A stretch of DNA of 53,000 nt. Source: Acidobacteriota bacterium (GTDB lineage: Bacteria > Acidobacteriota > Terriglobia > Bryobacterales > UBA6623). The translations under genes were made by a program, and so were the position numbers. This document shows positions 1 to 8,700 of the stretch, one piece after another; within the stretch, counting starts at the first letter, position 1; every line of letters begins with the position of its first letter. Where the stretch lies: positions 1-53,000 of the forward strand of contig JAQCLD010000018.1 in NCBI GenBank assembly GCA_027592785.1. The letters are read 5' to 3'. The notes below the pieces were generated by a model. It did no database searches, was not told where the DNA came from, and saw only the letters and a list, made by a program, of their open reading frames with translations.

Positions 1-1
1 G

Positions 2-1192
2 TTTTCCGGCGCCTTCCGACGCCTTCACACCGCCGCTTTGTGGTCTAGTTTTGCAGTGCCGTTCTCACCCAGGCCGACCTTGGTCGATTCGGCAACGGTA
101 ACCCGCGGTCCGCTGCAGGTCTCGATCGTCGAAGAGGGCAAGACGCGAGTCGTCGATCGCTACATCGTGTCGGCTCCGACGGCTGGTTACGCGCGGCGTC
201 TCGAGTTGAAGGTCGGTGACCAGGTGCGCGCCCGACAGGTACTGCTGCGATTGGATCCGCTGGCGTCCAACGTGCTCGATCCGCGCAGCCGCGCAGAAGC
301 TGAGGCCCGCGTCAGGGCCGCGGAGGCGGCGATCCAGCCGGCGTTGGACGAAGTGCAGGCAGCGCGCGCCGACGTGCGCTATTGGGAGATCGAGCTGCCG
401 CGAATCCGCGACGGCGTCGAAGCAGGCGTGATCGCCGCACGCGAATTGACCCAAGCTGAATCATCCCAACGCACTGCCAAGGCGCGCCTTGATGCGGCGG
501 AATCGCGCGTCACAGTGGCTCGTGCGGACCTGGAGACCGCCAAGACGGCCCTATCGCATTCCGCGGCCGAAGGCACGACACGGGGCGGCGAGAGCGTAGT
601 CGTGCGTACGCCTACAGCGGGCCGCATCCTGAAGATCTACAACGAGAGCGAAGGCGTCGTGACCGCCTCCCAGCCGCTGGTCGAAATCGGCAATACACAG
701 GGTCTTGAGGTCGAGGTGGAAGTCCTCTCGTCCGACGCGGTCCAGATCCAACCGGGGATGAAAGTTCTGTTGGAGCGCTGGGGCGGCGAGAACCCGCTGG
801 ACGCCGTTGTGCGCCGCGTCGAACCGGTCGCCTTCACGAAGATCTCCGCGCTGGGTGTCGAAGAGCAACGCGTGCTGATCATCGTCGACTTCACGGCTTC
901 GCGAGAGCTGTGGTCGAACCTCGGCGACCAATACCGCGTCGAGGCCCGATTCATAACCTGGGAGGAGCCGGACGTCCTTCAAGCTCCCTCCAGTGCGCTC
1001 TACCGCCACGAGGGCGGCTGGGCAGCCTTCCGCGCCGAAGGCGGTGTGGCGCACGTGCAGCCGGTTGAGATCGGGCGCAGGGGCGGTTTTGTCGTGCAGA
1101 TCCTATCCGGGCTGAACGAAGGCGACAGGATCATCAATCACCCCAGCGACAGCATTGTCGAGGGCGGCTTAGTGGAGTTGCAGTCGCCCTAG
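2..1192 (+). CDS. HlyD/RND-type periplasmic adaptor (membrane fusion protein), 5' partial
   Basis: Periplasmic adaptor that links an inner-membrane exporter to an outer-membrane channel. The frame is open to the first base, so the real start and most of the membrane anchor lie upstream; a TTG at 38 is the first start-like codon but is unlikely to be the true one. Visible order: a first lipoyl half (VSAPTAGYARRL...VGDQVRARQVLLRLDP), a long Ala/Glu/Arg-rich alpha-helical hairpin, a second lipoyl half (RTPTAGRILKIYNESEGVV), then beta-barrel and membrane-proximal domains ending in LNEGDRIINHPSD. The family assignment is from this arrangement. The partner permease is not in the window, so the substrate is unknown. 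Its TAG stop shares the palindrome CTAG with the stop of the convergent thioredoxin-like gene. Confidence 0.85.
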   Translation, partial: FSGAFRRLHTAALWSSFAVPFSPRPTLVDSATVTRGPLQVSIVEEGKTRVVDRYIVSAPTAGYARRLELKVGDQVRARQVLLRLDPLASNVLDPRSRAEAEARVRAAEAAIQPALDEVQAARADVRYWEIELPRIRDGVEAGVIAARELTQAESSQRTAKARLDAAESRVTVARADLETAKTALSHSAAEGTTRGGESVVVRTPTAGRILKIYNESEGVVTASQPLVEIGNTQGLEVEVEVLSSDAVQIQPGMKVLLERWGGENPLDAVVRRVEPVAFTKISALGVEEQRVLIIVDFTASRELWSNLGDQYRVEARFITWEEPDVLQAPSSALYRHEGGWAAFRAEGGVAHVQPVEIGRRGGFVVQILSGLNEGDRIINHPSDSIVEGGLVELQSP

Positions 1193-1749
1193 CTGTTACG
1201 CCACTTGATATTGCAGCCCACCGCCGGGGTCTGGTCCTCAGCAATGTCTTTGCCCGCAATCACGGCGTCCAGCGCCGCCCGCAGGTCCTTGCCGTCCACC
1301 GGGACGTCATTGCCTGGCCGTGCGCCGTCGAGTTGCCCCCGGTAAACGAGCTTGCGGCTCGCGTCGTAGAGGAAGAAGTCCGGCGTGCAGGCTGCGTCGT
1401 AAGCTTTGGCGACGTCTTGGCTATCGTCTTTGAGATACGGAAAGACGAAGCCCTGCTGCTCTGCCTGGGTCTTGAGATTGGCCAGGCTGTCCCGGGGCGA
1501 GACGCCCTCGTCATTCGAGCATATGGCCACGATTCCGACGCCGGAATCGCGGTAGTCCTTGCCCAATTGGGCCAGTTGCGACTGCACGTGGACGACGAAC
1601 GGACAGTGCCCGCAGATGAACATCACCAGCACGCCCTTGTCGCCCGTGACGTCATCGAGGGACACGGTTCTTGCAGTCACGATGTCGGGCAGAGAGAAGG
1701 TTGGGGCCTGCGTTCCGAGTGCAGGCATCGTTGAAGGTGTAAGCGCCAT
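1189..1749 (-). CDS. Thioredoxin-fold AhpC/TSA-type protein
   Basis: Thioredoxin-like redox protein of the peroxiredoxin/ResA-like group. The fold is shown by GTQAPTFSLPD near the N-terminus, the strand VLVMFICGHCPF carrying a CxxC pair (CGHC), the cis-Pro segment ACTPDFFLYD, and RGQLDGARPG near the end, typical of the 'thioredoxin family protein' that resembles alkyl hydroperoxide reductases. Starts: the ATG at 1749 (MALTPSTMPALG) gives the family length of about 186 residues; an upstream ATG (1761) and GTG (1788) are open but none has a clear ribosome site. It is divergent from ccmC, so a role in cytochrome c thiol chemistry is possible, but that is inference only. The 3' end overlaps the convergent adaptor gene by 4 bp. 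Confidence 0.85.
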   Translation of the reverse strand: MALTPSTMPALGTQAPTFSLPDIVTARTVSLDDVTGDKGVLVMFICGHCPFVVHVQSQLAQLGKDYRDSGVGIVAICSNDEGVSPRDSLANLKTQAEQQGFVFPYLKDDSQDVAKAYDAACTPDFFLYDASRKLVYRGQLDGARPGNDVPVDGKDLRAALDAVIAGKDIAEDQTPAVGCNIKWRNS

Positions 1750-1783
1750 GACAATCAGCATAAAGCCACAGGGCTCAGATTGA

Positions 1784-1789
1784 TACACT
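1784..1789 (+). promoter_or_regulatory. Candidate -10 box of ccmC
   Basis: TACACT lies 12 bp before the ccmC ATG. With a usual 6-7 bp to the transcription start, the mRNA leader would be only about 5 bases. No -35 hexamer is obvious. Prediction by eye only. Confidence 0.25.
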
Positions 1790-1801
1790 AATGGCGTCGC
1801 G

Positions 1802-2497
1802 ATGAGGACCAGCGCCTACCCGAAACCAGCCGCTCCGCCATGGCTCGTTGGCCTAGCCGGAATCTTGATGATGATCTCGTTCTACTTGATCTTCATCTGG
1901 GTTCCGATGGAACGCAGCATGGGCGTGGTGCAGCGGATCTTCTATTTCCACGTGCCGTCCGCCTTCGTGGCCTTCATTGCTTTCACGATTGGCGGCATCG
2001 CATCGATTCAGTACCTGGCGACTCGCAAGAACAGCTATGACGACCTGTCGGTTTCGGCCAACGAGGTTGGTTTAATGTTCGCGGTCGTGAACCTGCTGAC
2101 AGGGATGCTGTGGGCGCGGCCAATCTGGGGCGTTTACTGGGCCTGGGACGCCCGGCTGACGACCATGTTGTTGTTGGCCCTGATCTACTTTGCGTACCTG
2201 ATCTTGCGGCAGTCGGTGGTGGAGCCGACCCAGCGCGCCGTGGTCTGCGCGGTAACGTCGATCTTTGGAATGGTCGATATTCCGATTGTTTACATGGCAA
2301 ACCAGTGGTGGCGAACGCAGCACCCAGCGCCGGTACTATCGGGAGAAGGTTCGATCGATCCGCGTATGCGCTTCGTTCTGTACTTTTCGACGTTCGCGCT
2401 GCTGAGCGTCTTCTGGATTCTGGTGCGCATGCGACGCCGGATTGAAGATCTGCGACGTGAAGCCGACGGGCTGCGTCGCGAAGTGCATTCCCTGTAG
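1802..2497 (+). CDS. ccmC: Heme exporter/cytochrome c biogenesis protein CcmC (CcsA family)
   Basis: Integral membrane protein that handles heme for c-type cytochrome maturation and delivers it to CcmE in System I. About six membrane segments are visible. The WWD-like heme motif is WGVYWAWDARLT at about residues 109-120. The flanking heme-ligand histidines fit FYFHVPSAF near residue 50 and WWRTQHPAP near residue 175. Its 231 residues match CcmC (about 220-250). The start is ATG 1802, with no Shine-Dalgarno but a -10-like TACACT 12 bp upstream. It is followed after 12 bp by a CcmD-like gene, then by a c-type cytochrome. No other ccm genes are in the window. Confidence 0.93.
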   Translation: MRTSAYPKPAAPPWLVGLAGILMMISFYLIFIWVPMERSMGVVQRIFYFHVPSAFVAFIAFTIGGIASIQYLATRKNSYDDLSVSANEVGLMFAVVNLLTGMLWARPIWGVYWAWDARLTTMLLLALIYFAYLILRQSVVEPTQRAVVCAVTSIFGMVDIPIVYMANQWWRTQHPAPVLSGEGSIDPRMRFVLYFSTFALLSVFWILVRMRRRIEDLRREADGLRREVHSL

Positions 2498-2509
2498 GAG
2501 TTTGAAGCC

Positions 2510-2665
2510 ATGGAAGAGAATCTGAAATGGATATGGGCGGCGTTTAGCCTGGCCTGGGCATTGCACCTGCTCTACGTCTACTCCCTCGGTTCGCGCCAGA
2601 AGGCGCTGAAGCGGCAAGTGGAAGACTTGCGGGCGCAATTGGAAGACCAGGGGCGCGCCCAGTAG
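2510..2665 (+). CDS. ccmD: CcmD-like small membrane protein
   Basis: A 51-residue protein with one N-terminal membrane segment (MEENLKWIWAAFSLAWALHL) followed by a charged coiled coil (RQKALKRQVEDLRAQLED). Size, topology and place directly after ccmC match CcmD, which helps load and release heme-bound CcmE from the CcmABC complex. The start is ATG 2510, preceded by GTAGGAG with 9 nt spacing, a good ribosome site that overlaps the end of ccmC. CcmD sequences are poorly conserved, so the call rests on context and topology. Confidence 0.75.
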   Translation: MEENLKWIWAAFSLAWALHLLYVYSLGSRQKALKRQVEDLRAQLEDQGRAQ

Positions 2666-2716
2666 CGCTCGGTTTACAATAAGGTTTGTTCTTGCTGGCC
2701 CGATAAGGAAAGGTTG

Positions 2717-3130
2717 ATGAAGAGTCTGGTTCTAACAATCGCCCTGTTAAGCGTCGGAGCGTTTGCAGTGCAGGCGGAAGTCATTGCGACGGCTCCAACG
2801 GATGCGGTCGCCCGCGGCGAGTATCTCGCAGTGTCGGTGGCGCAGTGCATTCAATGCCATTCCCCGCATGACCGCGACGGGAACTTACTGCGCGATCAGC
2901 TCTTCACTGGGCAGGCGATGCCCTTCACCTCTCCCTACCCGGATGGCCCTCGCTGGGCGCCGCGCGCGCCGGCGATCAAACGCTTGCCCGGTTGGTCGAC
3001 GGAAGAGTTTGTGAACATCCTGACAACCGGCAAGCGCCTCAATGGCCGTCGTCCGGAGTCGCCGATGCCGCAGTTCCGTATGTCGACGCAGGATGCCGAA
3101 GCGATCGCCGCCTATCTGAAATCTTTGTAG
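2717..3130 (+). CDS. Small periplasmic c-type cytochrome
   Basis: A 137-residue exported cytochrome c. A signal peptide (MKSLVLTIALLSVGAFAVQA) precedes a single heme-binding CxxCH (CIQCH) at about residue 47. Candidate distal Met ligands are in MPQFRMSTQDAEAIAAYLKSL, the usual end of a cytochrome c domain. The start is the ATG at 2717 behind AAGGAAAGG, rather than the TTG one codon earlier. It follows ccmC-ccmD directly, which fits a substrate of that maturation system. The redox partner is unknown. Confidence 0.88.
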   Translation: MKSLVLTIALLSVGAFAVQAEVIATAPTDAVARGEYLAVSVAQCIQCHSPHDRDGNLLRDQLFTGQAMPFTSPYPDGPRWAPRAPAIKRLPGWSTEEFVNILTTGKRLNGRRPESPMPQFRMSTQDAEAIAAYLKSL

Positions 3131-3148
3131 TTCTGGGGGAGGATGCCA

Positions 3149-3406
3149 ATGTTCGCCGAAATAGCTTCACGCCGCTCTTGGATGGCCGCCGAAGCTCGTG
3201 CGTCAACCCTCCGGACGATCTCGCGCCCGTCGCTGGGAGACGTATTCTTCCGCGGTTTCATGAATGGCAGCATGCTGCAAATGGCGGTATGCAGCCCGCC
3301 GCGCAACGCCGCAATGGCCGAAGTGGAACAAAAATACGCGGCAGTCTACGTGACCCGCTTGAGCGCCAGAGTCGCCGCGGACGAAACCGTATCCGTCGAG
3401 GCCTAG
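3149..3406 (+). CDS. Small hypothetical protein
   Basis: An 85-residue open frame that I do not recognise. The start is chosen at ATG 3149 because GGGGGAGG lies 6 nt upstream; another ATG at 3143 sits too close to that site. The product (MFAEIASRRSWMAAEARAST...) is basic at the N-terminus, has no clear membrane segment and shows no motif. The strong ribosome site and its place between the cytochrome and lemA argue for a real gene; an overlapping alternative frame and the lack of a family argue against. Confidence 0.4.
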   Translation: MFAEIASRRSWMAAEARASTLRTISRPSLGDVFFRGFMNGSMLQMAVCSPPRNAAMAEVEQKYAAVYVTRLSARVAADETVSVEA

Positions 3407-3429
3407 CGGCCCGATTCGCCCAGCCCGCC

Positions 3430-3435
3430 TATACT
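3430..3435 (+). promoter_or_regulatory. -10-like box immediately upstream of lemA
   Basis: TATACT is followed by only 7 nt before the lemA ATG, so transcription would begin at or next to the start codon (leaderless mRNA). There is no Shine-Dalgarno in those 7 nt. No convincing -35 is visible. Confidence 0.4.
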
Positions 3436-3442
3436 AGCCCTG

Positions 3443-4009
3443 ATGGCGCTAGCGGTCGTACTTTTCACTGTTGTTGCCGGCTTCGGGGCCTTTCTGTTTA
3501 ATCGTCTCGTGGGACTCAAGAACCGCGCGGCTTCGGCTTGGTCCGACATCGACGTCCAGCTCAAACGTCGACATGACCTAGTCGATAACTTGGTCGAGAC
3601 AGTCCGCGGCTACACCCAACACGAAAAGCAAACGCTTGAAGAAGTGACGCGTCTGCGCACTCAAGCCGAGCAGACCCGCAACGCTGGATTACCGGCGGCC
3701 ACCGGAGCGGCTGAGGCGGCGCTCACCTCCCGCTTGACCTCCTTGTTGGCCGTGGTGGAAGCCTACCCCGAGCTCAAGGCCAGCGCGCGCTTCCTCGACC
3801 TGCAGCGTGCGCTGACCGCCGTCGAGAACGACATCCAGAATGCGCGACGTTACTACAACGCCGTCGTGAGAGACCTGAACACGAGGATTCAGTCCGTTCC
3901 CGATCTACTCATTGCCGGCCCGTTGGGATTTCGCCAGCGAGAGTTCTTCCAATTAGACAACCCGACCGAGGCCGCTGTCCCCAAGGTGAATTTGGAGCCG
4001 AAGTCATGA
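3443..4009 (+). CDS. lemA: LemA family protein
   Basis: Membrane-anchored helical-bundle protein of unknown biochemical role. It has one N-terminal membrane segment followed by the family signature LKNRAASAWSDIDVQLKRRHDLVDNLVETVRGY at about residues 25-57, and near the end the conserved ENDIQNARRYYNAVVRDLNTRIQSVPD. Length 188 matches the family. The stop overlaps the next start (ATGA at 4006-4009), so it is translationally coupled to the DUF2207 gene, a pair often found together. The start has no ribosome site but a TATACT box 7 nt upstream, suggesting a leaderless message. Confidence 0.95.
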   Translation: MALAVVLFTVVAGFGAFLFNRLVGLKNRAASAWSDIDVQLKRRHDLVDNLVETVRGYTQHEKQTLEEVTRLRTQAEQTRNAGLPAATGAAEAALTSRLTSLLAVVEAYPELKASARFLDLQRALTAVENDIQNARRYYNAVVRDLNTRIQSVPDLLIAGPLGFRQREFFQLDNPTEAAVPKVNLEPKS

Positions 4010-5754
4010 CGAAGCTGCAGCGAGCCGCCATATTCTGCGTAGCGTTGGCCCTTTCGGTCTCGCCTGCCACCGCGGACCGCGGAGCTTTCGTCATCACCGA
4101 TTTCCATGCCGACATTGCCGTGCAGCAGGACGCCAGCGTCATCGTCGAGGAGCGCATCGACGTCTAGTTCTCTGAACCGCGGCACGGCATCTACCGCACG
4201 ATCCCGGCAAATTACACGGATCCGCGCGGCTACGGCTACTCGCTGGGCTTCCGCTTTCTGGGAGCTACGGACCAAACCAACAATCCCCACGGCGCCAGCG
4301 TTTCGAAGAGCGGTCGCTACGTGCAGATCCGCCTCGGCGATGCGGATACGTTCGTTCAGGGCCGTGTGACGTACATCTTGCGTTACGAGGTGACCCGCGC
4401 CCTGGTCCACTTCGCCGACCATGACGAGCTGTATTGGAACGTTACCGGCAACGAGTGGCGGACTACGATTGAGCGTGCCTCGGCGACCGTGCATCTACCG
4501 GGGGCGGTCCCGCCCGAGGAGCTGGAACGGCAAGCCTACACTGGCCCGTTCGGCAGCCGCGAACAATCGGCGACCAGCGAGCAGCGCAATCCTTCCACGG
4601 TCACCTTCCGGTCCACCGGAGTGCTCAACCCAATGGAGGGACTGACGATCGCGGTCGGTCGGCAGCACGGACTGGTCAACTTCCCCGGACCGCTGCAGAA
4701 GACGCTCGCCTTTCTCGCCGACAATTGGATCGCCGTCGCTCCCTTTTTGGCATTTGCTTGGCTCTGGCGCAGCTACCGCCGCAGCGGACGGGACCCTGAG
4801 GGAGGAGGCTCCGTCGTCGTCCGTTATGAGCCGCCCGCCGGACTGACCCCCGGCGAGATCGGCACTCTGGTCGACGAGAAGGTCGACCTACGCGACATCA
4901 CCGCCACTGTCGTAGACCTCGCCGTCCGCGGATTCCTGAGAATCAGCAACGAGAAGAAATCCTACCTGGCCGGTCTATTCACCGTCGACGAGACGGCATT
5001 TGAACTCCTCGCGACTCCCCGCGCCAGCTCTCTCTCGGCGCACGAGACGCTCGTTCTCAACGCGTTATTCTCACGTGGTTCGCAAGTTCGCGTCTCTGAT
5101 CTCAAACAGCGCTGCTACAAGCACATCCCAAGCATCAAGAACGCTCTTTACGAGCATCTTGCCGCGCAGGATTACTTCGTGGGCTCGCCGGAAGCGGTCC
5201 GCACCCGATACCGCATCTTCGGCGCCCTCGCCGGAGCCGGCGTCATGGCACTCGGCGTCTGGTGGGTCTGGGTCCAGGGCGGCATCTTGCCCGAAGGGAT
5301 ACTCTTGCCGATCGTCGCCAGCATACTCACGACCTTGGTTTTCTTTGGATTCGCTCCCGCGATGCCCAAACGCACAAAGAAAGGCGTGACGATGCGCGAG
5401 TGGGCGGTTGGCTTCGAGGAGTTCGTTAGCCGCGTCGAGGCTAGCCAGTTGGAGGCCGACCGTGCCCGGAATGTCTACGAGACTCTGCTGCCTTACGCCA
5501 TGGCGCTCGGCGTCGCCGAACAATGGTCGCGGCAGTTTGAGGGGATTTATGCCGCGGCCGGGCCGAGTTGGTATGTCGGCGGCGATCCGGGCACGGGCTT
5601 CTCGACGCGATCGTTTTCGAATTCACTGACGTCCGCGATGGCCCAAACCGGCCAAGCTATGACGTCCGCTCCGCGATCCCAAGGATCGAGCGGAAGCGGC
5701 GGCGGCGGCTCTTCGGGAGGCGGAGGAGGAGGGGGCGGCGGAGGATCCTGGTAG
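4006..5754 (+). pseudogene. DUF2207 membrane protein interrupted by an in-frame TAG at 4165-4167
   Basis: DUF2207 proteins have a signal peptide, an extracytoplasmic beta domain, membrane segments and a Gly-rich tail. From ATG 4006, coupled to lemA, the frame reads a signal peptide and ITDFHADIAVQQDASVIVEERIDV, then TAG (codon 54), then continues in the same frame FSEPRHGIYRTIPANY with full family character to 5754. Membrane segments lie near WIAVAPFLAFAWLW and in two consecutive stretches around 5215-5360; the end is a run of Gly closing in SW. No frameshift is needed, and one base change (for example CAG to TAG) would explain it. The part after the stop has a GTG at 4321, but that omits the signal peptide. 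It may be a recent nonsense mutation, a sequence error or readthrough. Confidence 0.85.
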
Positions 5755-5778
5755 GATCGACCGCCGACCGGCTGGAAC

Positions 5779-8700
5779 CTACTGTCTCGGCTTCTCGCTA
5801 AGACGGCGGAAGTACTCCGCAACCGCCTCGCGGTACTCTTCCGGGACGGGCTGCGACACGATTGCCCGCACGTCCCCGCCCTGCCTGAGCTCTGCTTGGC
5901 GGCGACCCTGCAGCTCAAGCTGCTCCAGCAGAGTGATCATCTGCCGGTACTCGCGCTCCAGCAACTCGGTATTGCCGCGGAACCGTTCGTTGGACAGACC
6001 CTGAGCAAACTCCCGCAGTTCAGCCAGGTCCTCGCTTGAGATGCCGCTGCGGCGAAGTTCGTTGGTCAACTGGGGAATCTGCCGACCGCCTTCGCGGAGA
6101 GCCTGCTCCATCTCGGCGCGCATCTCCGGCGAGGACGGTAGCCGCTGCTGTTGGCCCCACTGGTCGAGCCGACTGCCATCGGACGGACCGCCCGAAGCGC
6201 CACCAAATCGCGAGCCGCCGCCGCCCCGCTGGCCACCGCCGCGGCCCTGACCGATCTGCTGCCCCTGTCCCTGACCTTCCCCCTGGCCCTGGCCTTGTCC
6301 CTGACCCTGACCTTGTCCTTGTCCTTGCCCTTGGCCCGGTTGCTGCCCTTGACCCTGCTGACCGTTCTGGGCTTGCTGCTGGCCGCCTTGTTGGCCTTGG
6401 CCCGGCTGCTGCCCCTGGCCCTGCTGGCCTTGCTGGCCGCCCTGTTCGCCTTGCCCTTGCTGTTCTCCATCGCGGCCTTGGTTCAGGCCAGCGGCTTCTT
6501 CCAGCCTGCGCCGCAGGTTTTCCATCTCCGTCAACGCCTGCCCCAAACGTTCCTGGCTCGGCTCGCCTCCAGGACCGCCGCCTTGCTCGGCCAATTTTTG
6601 GGCCTCTTTCAGCCGTTCGCTCAAACCCCTGAGGGCTCGAGCGACACCTTCCTCGCTGTTGGCGACATAGGGCGCCGCCTGACGCCGAATGTATTCAGCG
6701 GCAGTATCCAAGCGGCTGCCGACATCCTCCTGCTGCAGTTCGCTCAAGGCTTCACGCAGACTGCGTGACGCGCCCGGCTGAGTGTCTCTCATTCGCCGGG
6801 AGGCGCCTTGCATGTCAGCTTCCATGGACCGCAACTGCTCGGCCATCTTGCTCTTCAACTCCGAAAACTCGCGCTCTTGTTCCGGCGTCAATCCGCTCGG
6901 CAGCCGGGTTCGCTTCCCTTCGGCCTGCTGCTCGCGCATCACTTCGAGAGCCTTCCTCAACGCTTCCTCTAAGTGAGGCTGCACCTGGGCCTGCTCCTGC
7001 ACCAACTGATCCGCTCGATTCGATAAATCCGCCAAGGCAGACTGATTGGCCTGCTGACGCTCTTGGGCCAACTGATTCAACGCCTGCTGCAATTGCTCCT
7101 GGGCCCGCTGCGCTCCCTGCTGGGCTTGCGCGCTGGATGACTGCTGCTGACCAGACTGTTGAGCGCCCTGCTCCATCGCTTGCGTGGCCTGCTCCAGACG
7201 GCGAATCGTCTCTTGCAGCCTCTGCTGCTGCTGACCTTGCTGGCCTGACTGACCAGACTGACCTTGTTGCCCCTGTTGTCCTTGTTGACCTTGCTGGCCT
7301 GACTGACCAGACTGACCTTGTTGCCCCTGTTGGCCTTGCTGGCCCTGTTGACCTTGCTGGCCCTGTTGGTTCTGGGCGGACTCCTGCTTGCGCTGCAGCT
7401 GCTCCATTTGCCGTTTGAGTTCTTCAGCTTCGCGCCGCAACATCTCCTGCTGCCAGCGCTCGGCAAACGTCGTCTGCTCCTGGCTCTTCATGCGCTCGGC
7501 AAGCTCTTGCTGGCGCTTGGCCAACTCCTCAAGCTTCTTGAACGCATCGTCTACCTCGCGCTCTAGCTGCTGCTGCGATGCGCCGCCGCCGGTTTCATAT
7601 TGGTTTTTCTCGAGATCCATCTCGAGTTCAAACATCTCGGCCAGATCACGGCCAGCGCCGCCGCCTCCACCTCCACCGCTGCCCTGCTGCATCGAGACCT
7701 GAATGCCGGTGAAGATCGACTCAGCACGCAGCAAGAACTGCAAAGCCTGCTGTTCGGGCTGCACAGCCGCCTGCAGATCCAGATCTCCGAGTTTGTCCGC
7801 CGCTGGTTCCATCGCCGCCGCGGCCTTTTCAAGATTCTCAACGAACTCCCGGAACTGGCCATTCGTGCTGTCGAGTTGACGGGCCCGCGTTCTCTCGGCC
7901 ATCGTCAGCGCTTGTTCACGCAACGTGCGCTGCAACTCCGAGAGCATGACGGTGGACTCGCGAATCTCTTCGCGCGACCGGCTGTCCGCGGATTCCTTCT
8001 CTCGAATCAGATTCCAAGTCGCTGAAATGATCTCTTTCTGGCGCTTCGAAATCTCGTCGCGTTGCTCTTGCTGCCCGCTGCCTCCGCCGCCGCCTTGCTG
8101 CGACTGCGAAAACTGCCTGTCGAAAGGCTGCACTTCGATGAAGTAAATGTCGGTTTGAGCGGTGCTCTGGTTGTCTTTGGCTGCGACGTAGTAGGAGATC
8201 AAATCGCCTGGGCGTAAGCTGCGCCTGCCGTCGGCTTCCGCCGCTTCAGGAACTGCCGGCTCGCTGTCAAACGGGCTCGGCGAAACGCGCAAGTCTTCCA
8301 GGTAGAACGTGTACGGTGCGGAAACCGACTTCCGCCCGGAAGCAGGTAACTTGACCGTCGTGAACTCTCCGCCGTTGACGCTGTACGAAAGCTCGAACGA
8401 GCGCACGCCAAAGTCGTCGGTAACTTCGAACTGCGCCGGAACCTCTTCGATGCTCGTCGCCTTCCAGTCGCGGCCCGGTTCTTTGATCTTCACTTCCGGT
8501 TTCTGGTTCTCAACCGTCGTAATGAAGAAGTCATCGGTAAGACGAACATGCTCGCCATCGTAGATCGTGGCGAAGTGGTACTCGCCGTCATCCGCCACGC
8601 TGATATCGCCGCGCAAGATCAGTCCGTCGGCGCGCAACGGGACGTCTTTGTCGTCAACCGTGAGGACGCCGCCGGCTAGCGGCTTGTCCGTCGTCGCCTC

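Noticed and set aside
6151-6768. Plus-strand Leu-rich open frame opposite the DUF4175-like gene
   Set aside because: It is the antisense of Gln/Gly codons (CTG/TTG/CCC runs); no start signal and no family. A shadow of the repeat tract.
7215-7375. CRISPR-like array
   Set aside because: Repeats are in-frame codon repeats inside a protein, with no unique spacers of constant length and no cas genes.
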